From Nectonema munidae (lineage: Eukaryota; Nematomorpha; Nectonematoida; Nectonematidae), in NCBI GenBank assembly GCA_030549495.1, contig JAUIRK010000794.1, positions 20,180-84,179 of the forward strand: a stretch of 64,000 nucleotides of DNA, read 5' to 3'. The notes beneath the pieces are model-generated. The model saw nothing but the letters and a program-made list of their open reading frames with translations. It made no database searches and had not been told where the DNA came from. Below are positions 39,101 through 54,100 of this stretch, piece by piece. Positions within the stretch are counted from its first letter, which is position 1; each line of letters begins with the position of its first letter. The translations under genes were made by a program, and so were the position numbers.

Positions 39101-42100
39101 TATTTTTTTACTTTATGTTTTACTTTAAGAAACGTGTCAAAAAAGTTTAAGTTTTTAGTAGTTTGCACCTGTTAACCATTCATGAAAAAAATGTCAACAA
39201 AGCTGAATATAAATCCAGCTGATGTTAATATACAATACTTTGACAATATTGATCATATGTATATCGACTTAGATCTAATTAATGATTTAAAAAGTCAAGA
39301 TTTTTTAAAACTCAAAATAGAAAAGAAATATGAAAAGACAAAAATGATCAGCGAATCGATCTTTGAAGAAAAAAAAACTGAGGATTTTGGTTTGGAAGTA
39401 AAGATAAGTTTGAAACAAAATCATTATCCTTCTTCAAGCTCAAGTGTTTCTAATCATAACTATTCACCATTTGAAAATTCTTTTGGAAAATTCATAAAAA
39501 GTAAGTTTTTTTTTATTTTACATCATATTCTATTTACTGTTATTTTAGAAGAAATTGGCCACTTTTGTATAGTTTTCCAAAGATTGTTTGTTCAAGAGGA
39601 TTATTACAGAAATTAGAAATAAAAGAGATAATAAGTAAAAAAGAATTCAGTAAGATTATAGAATGCATTAATAACGTTTTGAAGAGCTTTCAAGAAAACT
39701 TGAAACGCAACGTTCTCATTAATTGTAACTTCTTTGTCAAATTAAGACATTGTAATAAATAACATGTTTCTTTTGTAAACCAAAAAAAACATTTTGATTT
39801 CTTAAAAAAGTTAGATAAATATTGTTTTTTATTATCCGTCTTATTTTTTTACATGTTGGGTCGCGAGTGTTTGTGTCGTAAGTAAAATGGGTCGGCAAAT
39901 AAAAAAGGTTAATAAGTAAAACGAAGAATGGAAAGTTTATTTTTTAAATTTATATTCTTAGTAGAAAAACTCTTTCACTCGTGTTATAGATGCAATGATG
40001 TAGTTTAGTTGTTTAAATGTTTTTTTGTTATTAAGTTAACCAAATCTATAAGTAAAACTCTCATCTTTATACAAAATGTTTTTTTAATTTATGATAAAAA
40101 GATGGTTATAACTCTAAAATAGGCAGCACAATTGCTGAAATAAATAGACATCTTTAGAAATCATACTTTACATTTATTGTTTGTTATCATTACATTATCA
40201 TTTTGTTTTTTGCTCACAAATGAACTTATTTTGCTTTTTTTGTCTTAAAAGATTTTTGTTCATGCGCAAAATTTTAAATTAATTTTTCATCTTCTTTTTT
40301 TTACAATATTTTTTTTTGGTTCAATCTTTTTTTAATTATGACTAGAATATTTTAGAATAAATATTTTTAAATCTTGTCGAATTGTTGAAAAAGTTTTTGA
40401 TATTATATTTTTAAAAAAGCTGTCTAGGTTTCTAGTATTTTATACTAAATTTTCAAAAATAAATTTTGCAAAAAATAATTAGGAAAACTTATGTTATGAT
40501 ATTTAATAGACTACTTTGGATTATATCAAAAATTAATCGGTTCATAAAATTGTTTAAAATAGGGAAATGAGAATAAAAGGTTTTTATCATTTAATTCAGT
40601 AGCAATAGCTTATCAATTACAGAGTTTCTAATAATATTTATTCAGTAATGAATAAATTTTTAGATATTAGTTTACTATTTAAAATAATATATTTATTATT
40701 TTCAGGTTAAATTATTATTAGAATGAACTAGTAAAATAATAGAAATTGTAATATAAAATTACAAGACAAAACTAGTAAAATAATTGGATAATTAAATTAG
40801 TCATCTTAAGGAGTGACAATCATCTTAACTAGTTTTTTAAGTGTAGATATCAAACTAGCTAAAATAATGAAATTTATTTTTTTTATATTCATTTAACGTC
40901 AAAAAAATTTATTGGCGAATTCTTATTTTTGTGCTTTGATAAATAGTTTATCTAGGAGAAGTTTAAAAGATTGAATTACCTTACTTTGTCCAGTCTACCT
41001 ATTAATCTAGTAGTGATGTATGGTAAAATATTAAGTTAAATTTAATAAGGTTTATCTAAGGAAGCACAAAAAGATGTAAAAATAATTGCATTTGACGAAA
41101 TTAGTATTTAATCGACTTAACATGGTTGCTTTAAAAACATAACATAGGGGTATTTAAAATTTAAAAAACTACTTTCGAACACTGAAATTATAGAAATAAT
41201 TTGGCCATTATAATAAAAATAAGTAAATATTAGATAAAATACCTAGACTTTTCTCCACTACAAAAAATAGAAGAGAGAATGTTGAAAATTCCTTTGCGAA
41301 AATCTTTATCACCGATACAACAATTCTTTACATCATCGAATGTAAAATTTCTTTTTTTTGAGTGAGTAAACTTAGTATTTAAAAAATTAAATTAAGATTA
41401 CAATCCATCTATTCAAAGTATAAAATATACACTGATTAAATGAAATCTATGTCTTATGAAAAAGAGCATAAAGAATAATTTAGATATAGTATGAAATTTT
41501 GGCTGCAAAAAAAATTTCCGAGAAATTTAATTCCGAATAATTAAAATTTTAATCATTTTTATAAACATTTTTAATATGAGAAATTGAAGAAAAAAAATAA
41601 CAGTTCATTTATATTAAATTATACAAAATGTACAATCTTTACATGTGGTAAATGATGAAGAGTTGTCCATGGTAAAAGCGCTATTTGATTTTTGTCTCTA
41701 GATAGCAATTCGCGAAATTTTCTTCCCGTCAAATTAAAGTACTTTACAGAACATTTTTCAAACGCGCGACTAGGGTCTACACAGCCAAATGTCCAAATTA
41801 GAGAAAATTATATCCTATCATTTGTAGTGAACATATTTGAATCTATGAATTCCATTAACCTATGCGCTACAAGGAAAAGAGATCACGTACTCCATTGTCA
41901 TAAAAAATTGTCAGTTTTTGAAATGAAGCTGGAATTCTGACATTCATGGAAAAGGACAATTTTACTGGATTTTCGAACATATTTGTTGATGAAAATAAGA
42001 GATTTTCATCAATGAAGATGTCCTGGAGACAATAAAACACAGTGTGGCATATCTTAACCAAGAAATTTCTCTTTATTTTCCTAACTTACAAAAATTTGAA

Positions 42101-45100
42101 AAATACGATTAATTTATCAAACCCTGGTTTATAATCTTGAATAATAATCTGGTCTAAGAAAACTTCTTAATTCCAGAACAGTTTATTTATTGATTAATGA
42201 TTGAGGAGGTAAAAACATGTTTTTTGTGAAATGTCTCATAGCGATTTTTCGATTGAAATGGGACAGTCCTATGCTGATGTTGCAAAGATGGCTCTGAAAG
42301 TTCTGATTAGATTTGCCACTACATATGAGTGTGAGCAAAGCATTTTCAATGCCACTTGCCATTGAAACCAAATCCCAGAACAGGTTGGTAGTGAGTAATG
42401 ATATGAGAGTTGTATTGGCCAAAACAGAGCCAAACTTACACAAACTGGCTTAGATAAAGCAGATACACCTATCCCATTGACATTGATTGGATTATTCACA
42501 AAATTTTCGAAAAAGAAGAAAACTGAAAGTTTATATGTTGATTTATTTTTTTTAAATGAGACCCCGAGCTATTACAAAGTTATAAGAGACCAAGACGCCC
42601 AAAATTTTTACAAAGTTTGTGAGCACTAATCTAGCTCAACAAGAGAACAGAAGCATTAATATATGATAGATCATTACTTATAAAATATAATTAAGCCTTT
42701 ATCCATCCTTATTGCTATCTACCAATTATTATTGAAAGAGATGGTCACAATTGCCCTCTCTATCGCTAGATATGCTATACTCTAACCAAGTGAAGGTTTT
42801 ATACCATGACTCTAAAAATGACCTATTTTGTAAATCTTTTCAAAATAGGATTTTTGCTTGCGCCAATTCTATATTTGATTTTCGAAGGTTAAAAATGTCT
42901 TTGTCTTTAAAGACAATATGGAAATAGTTGTATTAGAAGACTCATTTATAATATAGTCGATCTCATTTATCCAACAGTAGATAATTCAACAATCCCACTA
43001 TCCGATGCAATATGGATTAGGAGCTAAATGTTTTTTTCAGCCTTTCAACTCACTAATGGACAACAAGCCTGGTTCATATCAAATGAATTGGTTAGGTGGA
43101 TTGATTATTGCATTGTTGCTTAAAATTAAAGTTTAAAATTTTTAGCAACGAAATGTTACCAAACTAGATTAGTAACACAGAAAAACAAAAAATGATCTTA
43201 TATAATTTTCATATTCTAGCTACATATATATATATTCAGTTAGTAAAGTAAATTAATTGAAAATATGATTAGGACTTGGGTCTATGAATTAACAGGTATG
43301 AAGCAGTGAATTTAAATTTGGCCCTTTAAATCAAAAATTGAAGTCTTAGAATTTTTAATAGAAAATTTGCTACAAACATTAAATCCATATAAATTAGCTA
43401 TTCCATTCCCTAAGTAATACGCTATAAAGTACATGAAAATGAAATTATGTGTACTAAGTTTTATTAACAAAAAAGGAAAGTGTGAAAGCATTGGCAAAGA
43501 TTCAAAGCAATCTTGATAAAAAAAATAAAAACATTAAAAAAATATATATATATTTGATTTCTGGAATAAAAGACTTGATTTTTTAAATTGTAAGCAAATA
43601 TAATAATAAGGGCATTTCTCCTAACTTCTGTATTCTATTACATTCATTTAACTTTTTCAGTTATAGTAATCATTAGGAATAAACATTTTAAGTTTTAAAT
43701 TATAGAGAATATGTTATAAAAATATTCGCCCGTTGAAAAATGTATGGCTCTTGTTCAAATTACTGACTACATTACTACCTCTGATCAGATATAGCTCAAA
43801 TTTGCATTATTATGAAGTGGAAATTAATGAAAAAAAGATCTCAAATATTCATTTTAAGAATTAACCTTAAAACAAGAAAAGTAATATGGAAAGTCTACTG
43901 ACAAGACAAACTATATACTATACAAAATATATACAATTGAAAATTATTGGATGGGGGAAAGGCTTTTTCGCAGCCCCATCTGGTTCCTGATTTTAATCAG
44001 ACAACAATTTACCTATATTGCCTAGTAACAAACAATAATGATTAATTGCTGTTGAACAAACAACATAGTTTCCTTTGTTAAAAAATAAATCTAAAATACA
44101 TTTTAAAACATGATAACTAAAATCGTGTGTGCGATTCTAGATGCTCATTCAAGAGAGGTGAAGAAAATAAAAATATCGCAGGTGCATAAAAATAAAAGTT
44201 AATTTTGGAATAAGTCTTATTTTCGAGGGGTCGTATCTAAGAGGGATTACTAACTTTCATTTTTTATGAATATGTATTTTATAAATAATTTTGCTGAAAA
44301 ATTGTATACTTAAATTCCATAAAGAAAGCGAATGATTAGTCTTTAAAATGTTAGACCTTAAAGAGTTAAAACCAATTTCTATACAAAAAATAAAGAATGA
44401 ATAAATTGATAACAATTTTTTAGTTAATACATTAAAAAAAAAATTCGTCCCTCCCATTAAATATTCCAAACTTGATAAAATAGTTTGATAGTGTATATAC
44501 TCAGGACAAAAAGAAATGAATATTTTTTAGAAGTCTAAAAACAAGTAATTAAGTTTAGAATAAAAATTTGCTGTAAAAATCATCTATAATAAGATTTTTG
44601 AAAGAAAAAGAAAAATTTCTTTTCAAAAAAATAAATGAAAAATAAAATTTTAAATACTTTAGTTATGTTGATTAAAAAAAGTTAATGGATAAAAACTTGT
44701 AATGCGTTCAAACAAAGTCTGATATCATTAGAACTTTTTTCACAGAGGACGTTCATAACAGTGTGAGTGGTGTGCATATTTTCTTTTTTCGCAATCTAAA
44801 ATAATCAATTAAGCAAAATATGATTTCACTACACACAAACAAAAAATAACCACAATCCATAAAGGATGGAGTTTTGTGTACTACGTAACCGAGACCAGTG
44901 CCGGATCTACCAAATGGGGGCTGTAGCAGATCGATTAAATTTACAAATGATAGTCAGGAAGTAAAAAATTTTTAATAAAATTGATCTAGATTCTACAAAA
45001 AAGATAAAAACGACAAAATTCAAGAGCAAAAATTTATTTTAAGGAGGAAATATAAAAGAAGAATTGAAGAAAACTTTAAAAAATAACTTAAAAGTTTTTT

Positions 45101-48100
45101 TCGACGCATTTTTCAACTAAGCGTGGGGCCCTTATAAAGCGCGGGGCCTGTAGCAGCTGCTACATCGGCCACTATGTTAATCCGGCACTGACCGAGCCTT
45201 AACTAAATATTGTTAACACAAAGCAATATGATAGGCTATGTTAGAATAAGTATGATAACAAATTAATCAAATAAAATCCCTATAAAACTAATTCAATAAA
45301 ACAATGCTCTTGCAAATAATAAAGAATTCCAAATATGTATGGTATTTTTTGTAAAACAGAGTTTGAGATTTAAAGAAAAATAAGCTTTTAACCACTTTTT
45401 TGGTGCTTTTATGAAGATATTCTATAAAGATTAAAGAACAAATAAATATTGATAATATTATCTACACCTGGATAGCCTTTGTAAACTAAATATACAAAAA
45501 TGGTTTATTCTGCTTAAAATCTCTCAAAAAACATTATACTTAAATATAATGCACACCCATTTACATGACACTCAAAATTTTAACACACATAAATTGGAGA
45601 CAGAGTTCAGTCACATCACTGAAAAATGGAATGATATGAGAAAAAATTAACTGCATACATAAATGTGTAACACAGAAGTATAGATATTTGAGATATGTTA
45701 TTAAAAAATTGGATGAAATTATTGTAAGGTGAATATCACGCTAAACTTAATGTTAAAAAATAAAATCGAAACACAAAAATATTAGAAAGAGAAAAGTCTT
45801 AAAAGAATACATTCAAAAGCCTGGAAGCGATCGTTTCGGTGCAAGGATTTTGGACATTGATGACAAGTGCAATTTTTCTCAGTGGGCGCAAAGCGTTACA
45901 ATACCTAGAAAGAGTAAAGTTTTACATTTTAACCGTTAATAAGTTATAATTTAAGCTTTTTTAGTAGACAAAGTCATATTTATTGCATTTGAATTTTAAG
46001 TAAACTGCTCTCAACTTCAAGAAAAATTCTTTTAATTTGAAGTAAAATTCCTTTAATTAAATTTTTCAATTACAGGAGATTAGTTGTACTTGAATATTTT
46101 ATAATTCATTTGTACAATATTTAACGATCTTTTTTTATATTTTTATTTATTTTAAAACTACTAAGGTTCATTTGAATTGAAAATATTTTACTTGAAGTTG
46201 AAATAATATAAATCTTTGAGGACGAGTGTGATAATTCCTATTAGTGCTGAGGGGAGTAAAACGCCTCCTCCCCCTTTCGTTAAAAAAGTCTATATAAAAA
46301 ATTGGCTCAATTATATCCTTTAAAATTTTGTGACTTTCCTAGAATCGCAAGCTGCATCTTTTGATATTATTTTCATAGTAGTTCAATGACCTTCTCATGA
46401 TTAAAACTGTCAATCAAAATCAAAATTTAAAATTTTTCAAAATAATTTTTATATTATCTATAGTTAACCTGATAACTTTGTATATATTTTTGGATAATCT
46501 CTTAAAAATTTATATTTGTATACAGTTTTGAACTTTATTTAGTCATAAATTTTAATATTATCAATAAGCATGGCAACCCTTTGGGAAATGTCAACCAAAA
46601 TTTTGATTGATGATAAATATGTCAAATAAAATAATCATTAAAATTTTATATAAAATCGATTTTGTATACTGAATCCGCCATGTTGGTTTCATTTCTCGAC
46701 TGTTTTTGCATAAAGGGTGTGTAAATATGTGAAAAATCGCAATCAAACTTGCGGTTTACCTCTAAAAATTGCTTTCAAAAATTTTCATTCAAATTTTCAC
46801 AAAATATATGTCTCATACTAAATCGTCTGTGCTGGTTTCATTTTGGGATTCAGATATTGCATTTAGGTTTTGAAAGTATATCAAATATTCCCACATTTTT
46901 ACAACAACAACCAATAATTTTTCTTTTGCCCGATACGAGATTTTGCGCAATGCATTTGCAGGTTTCCCAAAAAAATATATACTTGTTCTATTGAAAATGA
47001 CAGAAGGTAACAGTTTGTAAGTTGGTTTGATGCGCCACTTACAAATCAATTTACAAACAGAAGATGATTGGTCTCAAATTTTTGGTCCTGAAAATGATAG
47101 GAGAAAATCTTAATCCCAATATTCAAAGTTTCCATTTATTTCAGTCAAAAATGTGCAAAAAATGATTTTCGCGTTGTAACGAGTCTATTATTCCGCGTTG
47201 TAACGAATAAGTTGATCTAGATCCTTTCTTCTTTTACATGCATCTTATTTAGGATTACATATACTTTTATTTAGTATTTAACACACATTTCTATAATAAT
47301 AAAAAGATTTAACTTTCAAAAAGATTTTTTTTATATAATTAAAGTTTTAACCAAAAGGAAGTATTGAATTTTATATTTTACAAAGCAAAATTTAGAAGCG
47401 TTGTTTTAGAGAAAATATCTCTATTCATATAAGTTATTGTCAATCATAAAAAAAATTGATCAGTGGAAAATTTGTTAAAAATAAGACAGGTGAAAATACT
47501 GATGGATAAAGAATAAAAAAACCGATAAAAATAAAAATATATTTTTATAATAGATGATTTTATATAGGCGTATTTTTTGGCTAGCAAACATTTCAATGAA
47601 TCAAATCATGAAAATTTTTTGAAATCATTTTTTAAATACTAAGAAGATAAAAATTTATTTGGCAAAATAAACATAAAAATGTATATTGGCAAGGCATTAC
47701 ATAGGCCTAAATTGCTGTTTATATGCAATACTATAAAAGAAATGATAAAAAGAAGTAATTAACAACTAAAATTATAACAAAAATAATAAAAAATCGCACA
47801 AAAAGAACATAACTATAAGAAAAGGTTATACGATTGGAGGTATCAGGATAACATAAGATACATAACTTTGATCAAATACTATTAAGTATAAGTAGGAAAT
47901 GTTATACATCAAAAGAAGGCATCTTTATATATTTAGAAACTTTAAATGTATAACAAAGAAATCTAAAATAGAGGGAGGAATCAACTTAACTTTTATGTGT
48001 ATAAATTATATTACCACACAGAGCGAAGATAAAATTTAAAATACACATTAAGTTTTATTTTTGCAAATATTCAAAAAAAAAATGTTTTTTCAGCTCAAAA

Positions 48101-51100
48101 AAGTTCTTTGGATTAATTAAAAATACTGCAATGTAAAAATTGAAATAAAACATTTCAAATTCTGCTTCTATAATTTCTATCAGATGACAGAAAAATCAGA
48201 AAAGGTCTTTTTATTTTCTGAAAAGTATGGGAATATTTTTCTGAGATGTTGTATCGGAAGTGATATTTTCTATATTATCTATATTTTTCTACGTTTTGAA
48301 CGAAATGAATTGCAAGATCATAATGACTAAATCTCGGCTATAAGAAATGTTAATGAAGGAACTTCTTGAAAGTGTTCAAAATTTGGGACTGCAAAAAATG
48401 TATGACAATAAATGAAGAGTTAGTGAAATATACAGGAAATTGATCATTAAAATCTAAAATCTAAAAAAATCTGAGTATGGATTAAAAGTTTTTCACAAAG
48501 TTATTCTAAAAAGCATTATACTTTAAAATCAAAAATTTATAGTCCTGGTTTAGATTATTGGGATTATTTTTAACTAGATTGCATTGTAAAGCGTTTAGTA
48601 CTTTATAGCAATCTACCGAGTGGATAAGGGATTTTTATTGATTTAAGTTTTACATCCTACTCCTCAAGCCAACTTCTAAATAATTCTAGGACATCAAGAG
48701 GAAAGTGTTCTGATAAAAGTTGTAAGTAAGGGGTACAAGGAAATGCAAAAAAACAGTGTAGTTATTGAATCAATGGTTTGATTTTATAATCCGTTACTGA
48801 AATTACATTTGCATGCTAGTTTTTTATATATTCTTATGTAGTTAAGTTGCTTCAATCTTAGCTTTAATAATAATAATCTATATGGAGTAATTCAAGTTCA
48901 GATGTGTGAAAAGGTTAAATTATATTTTTTTGATCATCAACGAATGAGTTATATATGATAATATAGTATCTTATTGTACCTAACTTGATTAAGTTAACTT
49001 ATGGCCATAAGTGTATTGTAATGTTTATTTGTTGATAGCTTATTAGTAGGATATGGCATTTTAACATCATTCGTCTACATAAAGTATCAGGTAACAAACA
49101 CCCTTTTTGTAGCTTATATTTTTGAGTATGAAGGTTTTTTGGCAATTAATGATTCATCATTTTAAAAATTAATTTTTTTCATTACAAGCAGAATTATATT
49201 TTTAATTATTTAGATAATCTGTTAAAAGAATAAACAAGTTAAAAATTTTCTCACACTTCACTTTTGATAGTTAAGCCTAAAACTAATTCTTCTAATTCTA
49301 TTTGATTGCAACAATTCTCTTATTGATTGAAAATATATATGTAATAGTTTTTTCTAAATTTTTATGATACTTAAGCTAAGTAATCTAAGTGGAACGCTTA
49401 GAGAAACTTTAAAAAAACGAAAAATTGAGCTAGATAAAATGGTTTGTTCATAAATTATTTATTCTGAAAGCAAGCAATAATGCTGCAAGCGTAGATGATG
49501 CAAATCAAAGTAATAAAGAGTTTGAAAAATAAAAGTTGAAAGAAAAGCCAGTAATTAAAGATCTGAAGGAGTTTAGACAAAACAAAGAAAAAGAGGTTAT
49601 AAAGACAAAATATGAAGATGCAAATGAGTAAGAAAATAATGTCAGCGTGAAATTGAAATAAAGGTAGCAAGTACAGTGGATGTAAAGGTAAAAATGTCAA
49701 TGAAACAGATTATATTTCAAATAGTGATCCAACAATTCGCGATAAACTTATGACTATTGGAGCTGCAAAGTTTCAAAACTCAAATGGGCTTTTTGCTACT
49801 GGTAGGACAGGTAGAAAATGTCTAAAGCTTAGTTTTGAAAAAAAATTCTAAAGGTGGGACTGCTAAAAGAAGCTAACTACTAAACCCAAAATTAAAACGA
49901 AATATTGTTGCTGCATCCTGTTTTGGCATACTCAATTAAACAAAGCATCTAGGTTAGAAACAAAGGAAGGATTTAATGGTACATGTGGGTAGGTTTCTTA
50001 TGAAAATACATCATGACACCGAAATGCTTTTCTTGCATGAATCAGAAGAGCAACTGATGGAAGAAACTTAGAAATTTATGATTGAAAAATAGGTACTATG
50101 GCCAAAAAGATTTTAAAAATTAATAAATCTGAAGTTTAATTAAACATCACTTAGGGTCAACTGGAATATTTTGCAATGAGCAGTCCATTTCTGAAATAAT
50201 CTTATTGATTAAAAGAAATACAAAAAAATCCTTATAAAATTAAAAAGCATTTGGACAAAAAGCGAATAAAGCGGATATATTTACATATTTTAAAGGAAAT
50301 GGTTTCGCCAAATTTGCGAAAAAGCTGTTTTTGTTCGTCAACTGTGCTGCCAATTTCGACATGGCGAATTAGCGCGTTCCTAGCCACAGACTAGTATACA
50401 CGCAGCTTTATACTCTTTAAAATGTTACTTGCACCAGAGACATGGATTCATAGCACCAATAGCAAAATAAATTTACCATATCCCAAATACGATCAGTGCA
50501 ACTCATTACACAATGATGCACATATCAGTTGCAAAATCCTTGTAAATTTACTAAACAAATGGGTTACCAAAATCGTGAAACGGGCCATCAAGTAACTGTT
50601 ATCGATGGAAGAAGGCATGTATTAAACACATATAGCGGTGGTAAAGGCATCCAGAAACTGACTTTCAACTCTAACTTAATGGATTGTGGGGATAACCATA
50701 TCCGTGACAAACGTTGATATTCAATGGACTCTTTTTAAATATTGGAAGCCATGTCAGTAAGTAGAGGGCTCACCTTCAAAATCAGAATAGACTTATGTTT
50801 CGAAAAACTACTTCGATTATAATCATAACTCATATTTCAAGGATGCCGTTTTAGCTAGAACAAAAACGCATCTCTAGTTTTCTGAATAAACAAAAAACGT
50901 GTACATATTCCTTCTACCTTGTTTACAGCTCGCGTTGATCCTCCAGAGCAATTTGTGCATTTATGCCGTAAAGTTTGACCTATAGGCGGTTAGGGCACGA
51001 AGTTACTAGTCATTACTTCTTGAATTCATAAAATATGACTGATCAAAGAGGGAATCATTGAATCTATGCCCTTCCAACTTGGAGTCTTTAAGTTTCAGTT

Positions 51101-54100
51101 ACCAAGACTGCATCACAAAAACGACGAATGGTTTCAAAAAGCACCAATTGTTTCACTAATATAGACGATTACGATCTTCTTAGTATCGATGACATGCTAA
51201 ACTATAGTATTTATAAATAGACGGATAGACTTTAGATCCTCAAATCATAAATAAAACAACACAAGGGTAAGACAGGTTATCCATAGACTTTAAAGATCCT
51301 CTTGGTTTTAAAACTAAAACAAGTAATTTCTAATATTAGTGGATAAATATTCTTGTTACCGTTTGAGATTCCTTTTTCTAGCATACCTACGTAGGAAATA
51401 ACCCAAAAGCACCCGTCTTTCTTAACAATCATTGGATTGCTAAACTATATTCATTCCAAAAGAGGAGCAGCTTTTATGTCACAGGAGTTTAAAAAATACA
51501 CTACGCCCAAAGGCATATCAGTGAGTAAAACTGCAACCTATAATCTTCAAGGTGATGCGCGGTGTTAAAGGTACAACTAAGGAGAAACTGTTAGGTGAAA
51601 GGGTTGTCTATTCATCTCTAAAATAGTTACACCAATATTCGTTACAATATTGGCAAGGAAAGTTGTGTTTCTACCAGATACTTAGCTCATATATGTCCTA
51701 ATCCTTAATTTGAAGAATCAAGATTAAAGGGAAATTATCGAATGTTATCCAAACCAGTCTAGTTATAAACGTGATGACCCTCTCATCTTGAGAGCAGAGA
51801 CGTCCTCTTTACTATGATATGCTATATATCATGCAATATACTTATGCCTTAGAACATTTATTTTGATACGTCATCATACTTAGTTACAAGTCTTACCTTA
51901 TTAAACAGACTATCATTTTTTCACTCACTTAAAAGTACAAGCAATTTTAAATATTTTCAGTAGGATTGGTCCAACGACGATTAATCTAATAGCAATTGTT
52001 CCAATACGAATTGGTCTAATAGACTAATTCGCCTAAAGCCACTAGATCAAAAACTGATTCGTCTAATAGAGAGATATTGGTTTAATGTCGATTATTCTAA
52101 AATTCATAAAAGAATAGACCAATTCGTATTTTGGAAAAAATACTTGAAAGCTAATTAACACTAGCTCTAACATTAATCGCAAACAAAAAAATCCAACACT
52201 AACTCTATCATTAAACCCAAACACTAACTTTAAAATTAATTGTGAACAATAATCACTAACTCTATAACAATAGCACTAACTCTAACCTTAACCAAAGTTA
52301 GACCAATCATACTTTTTGAGGAGTTGGTTTTAGACCAATTTGCATTCAATAAATTGTATTAGACCAATCATACATTTGGACAAATTCATTTTGGACCAAT
52401 TCGCAGTGTACCAATTGGTATTAGAACAATTTTCGGCGTCAGAATAAAATATGTTTATAAATAAAGTGAGCTTTTGTATTCAAATCAATACTTACAGATC
52501 ATTAGCTATGCATATAACCGGCCTATTAAGTTTCCTCAATTTTTTTCTCTTTGTTCTAAATGTTTCATCATTGGAATCTTCCTTCTTTGCATCACTGGTA
52601 TTTTTGACAAAGCTAATCAATGTATTAATTGCAGCCTAAATAAAAAAAGACACGAAGACTATTTAAAGGAGAATAAAAAAGGTTACTGAAGAAGCGCCAT
52701 CAATTTCGTCAATTATTAAGCATTTCGGTTTTGTGCTGTTGAAATTGCCAACAGAATGCATGCTGACGACGCTCTCAATTTTTTCTTTTAAAATGTTAGC
52801 AGATCTATCATCACTAAATTAAAGTTCATTTCAATTTAAGGAAAAAATAGTTAAATTATTAAATCAAATATAGTGTCATGTATAGTATGAATAAATAGTC
52901 AAGCCTGTATTATGAAAAGGCAGCAATCAAGTTTTCGCATAATGAAGATCAAATATACTCAATTAAGAAGATTTTATATGGGCCATTATAGGCAGGTGGC
53001 CGTCTAGCCTGAGCTGAAACAGCTAGAGAGCGGATTCGCAGGTTGTGGATAGTGGAACGGTCATCAGACATAGTGGTTAGGGGTGACATAAGCAAGTTTA
53101 GCTTGATGAATAAGCAGCCCCGAACAAACAGCGATGACATAACGAGACGGGTAGTAGATTGGGTGACTCCTTTCTACAAGTTAAAATGCTCCATGTTCAG
53201 GACGACGTCGTAACAAAGCGAGTAAGGCCGTCTTCAAATAAGCCTAGTTAGTCAAATTAGACAAAAGCTAGGTCCGTAGCTTTCAATTACGGCGTGGAAG
53301 AGAACTGGAGACCTCACCACGTAATATCTCCAAGACTAGTAGAAAACAACAACTCTGGCGCTCCATGGTTGTCTACGTCCAAATGGATGCGGCACTTTGA
53401 TGATGATGGTGGTGGTCGTATGAGTGGATTTAAAGAATTTAGTAATCTAGTTCCAACTGGGCCTAAAATATTCATGCGTCAAATTATTCATTGGCTTATT
53501 TAAATTAAGCAAATGAATCCTCTTGTACATTTGGCCTAAATACCTTTTGGTGACATCTGGAGTACAAATCACGAAAGAGTTCAAATCCAGACTTGGTAAG
53601 AACATTTTGAGGCTTTTAAAGGACCATCCCGATTTATCTGAGTCTAAGATAGCATTAAAGTATATTTGGTGACTTTTAGAGCTAAAACTTACATCGTCAA
53701 AAGATCCGGACAGATCATCGAGCACAATTTGAATTTTTGACATATAAATAATTGTAGATCAAAATTTAGTCAAAATATGGTATTTTTAGTACTTATATTT
53801 CAAAATATTTTGAAAAAAATTAACAATTTTTAGGAAAATTAATAAAACATTTATATTATTATGAGGTTATTTCAATGTAAACTCGTATTGGAAAATTCAC
53901 CTTATAAATAATATTGAAAACTAATTTTTAATTTCTTTCTTAAAATATCTCATTTTTGAATGTACAAAGAGTTTATAAGATAGAGAAAATTCAGCGTAGA
54001 ACTATTTTATTTTTCGTTTTGTTTTTATAATAAATAAAACTAGTTGATCATTTTAGCACTTATTATCAAAAATCTTGCTAATAGGTTATAATTATGTAGA

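Noticed and set aside
42269-42499. Minus-strand open frames over the hAT remnant
   Set aside because: Shadows of the plus-strand ZBED5-like C-terminal domain.
53447-53743. 98-codon minus-strand frame as a CHTF18 exon
   Set aside because: It lies between the Walker A and Walker B exons, which join directly in phase, so no exon is needed there.
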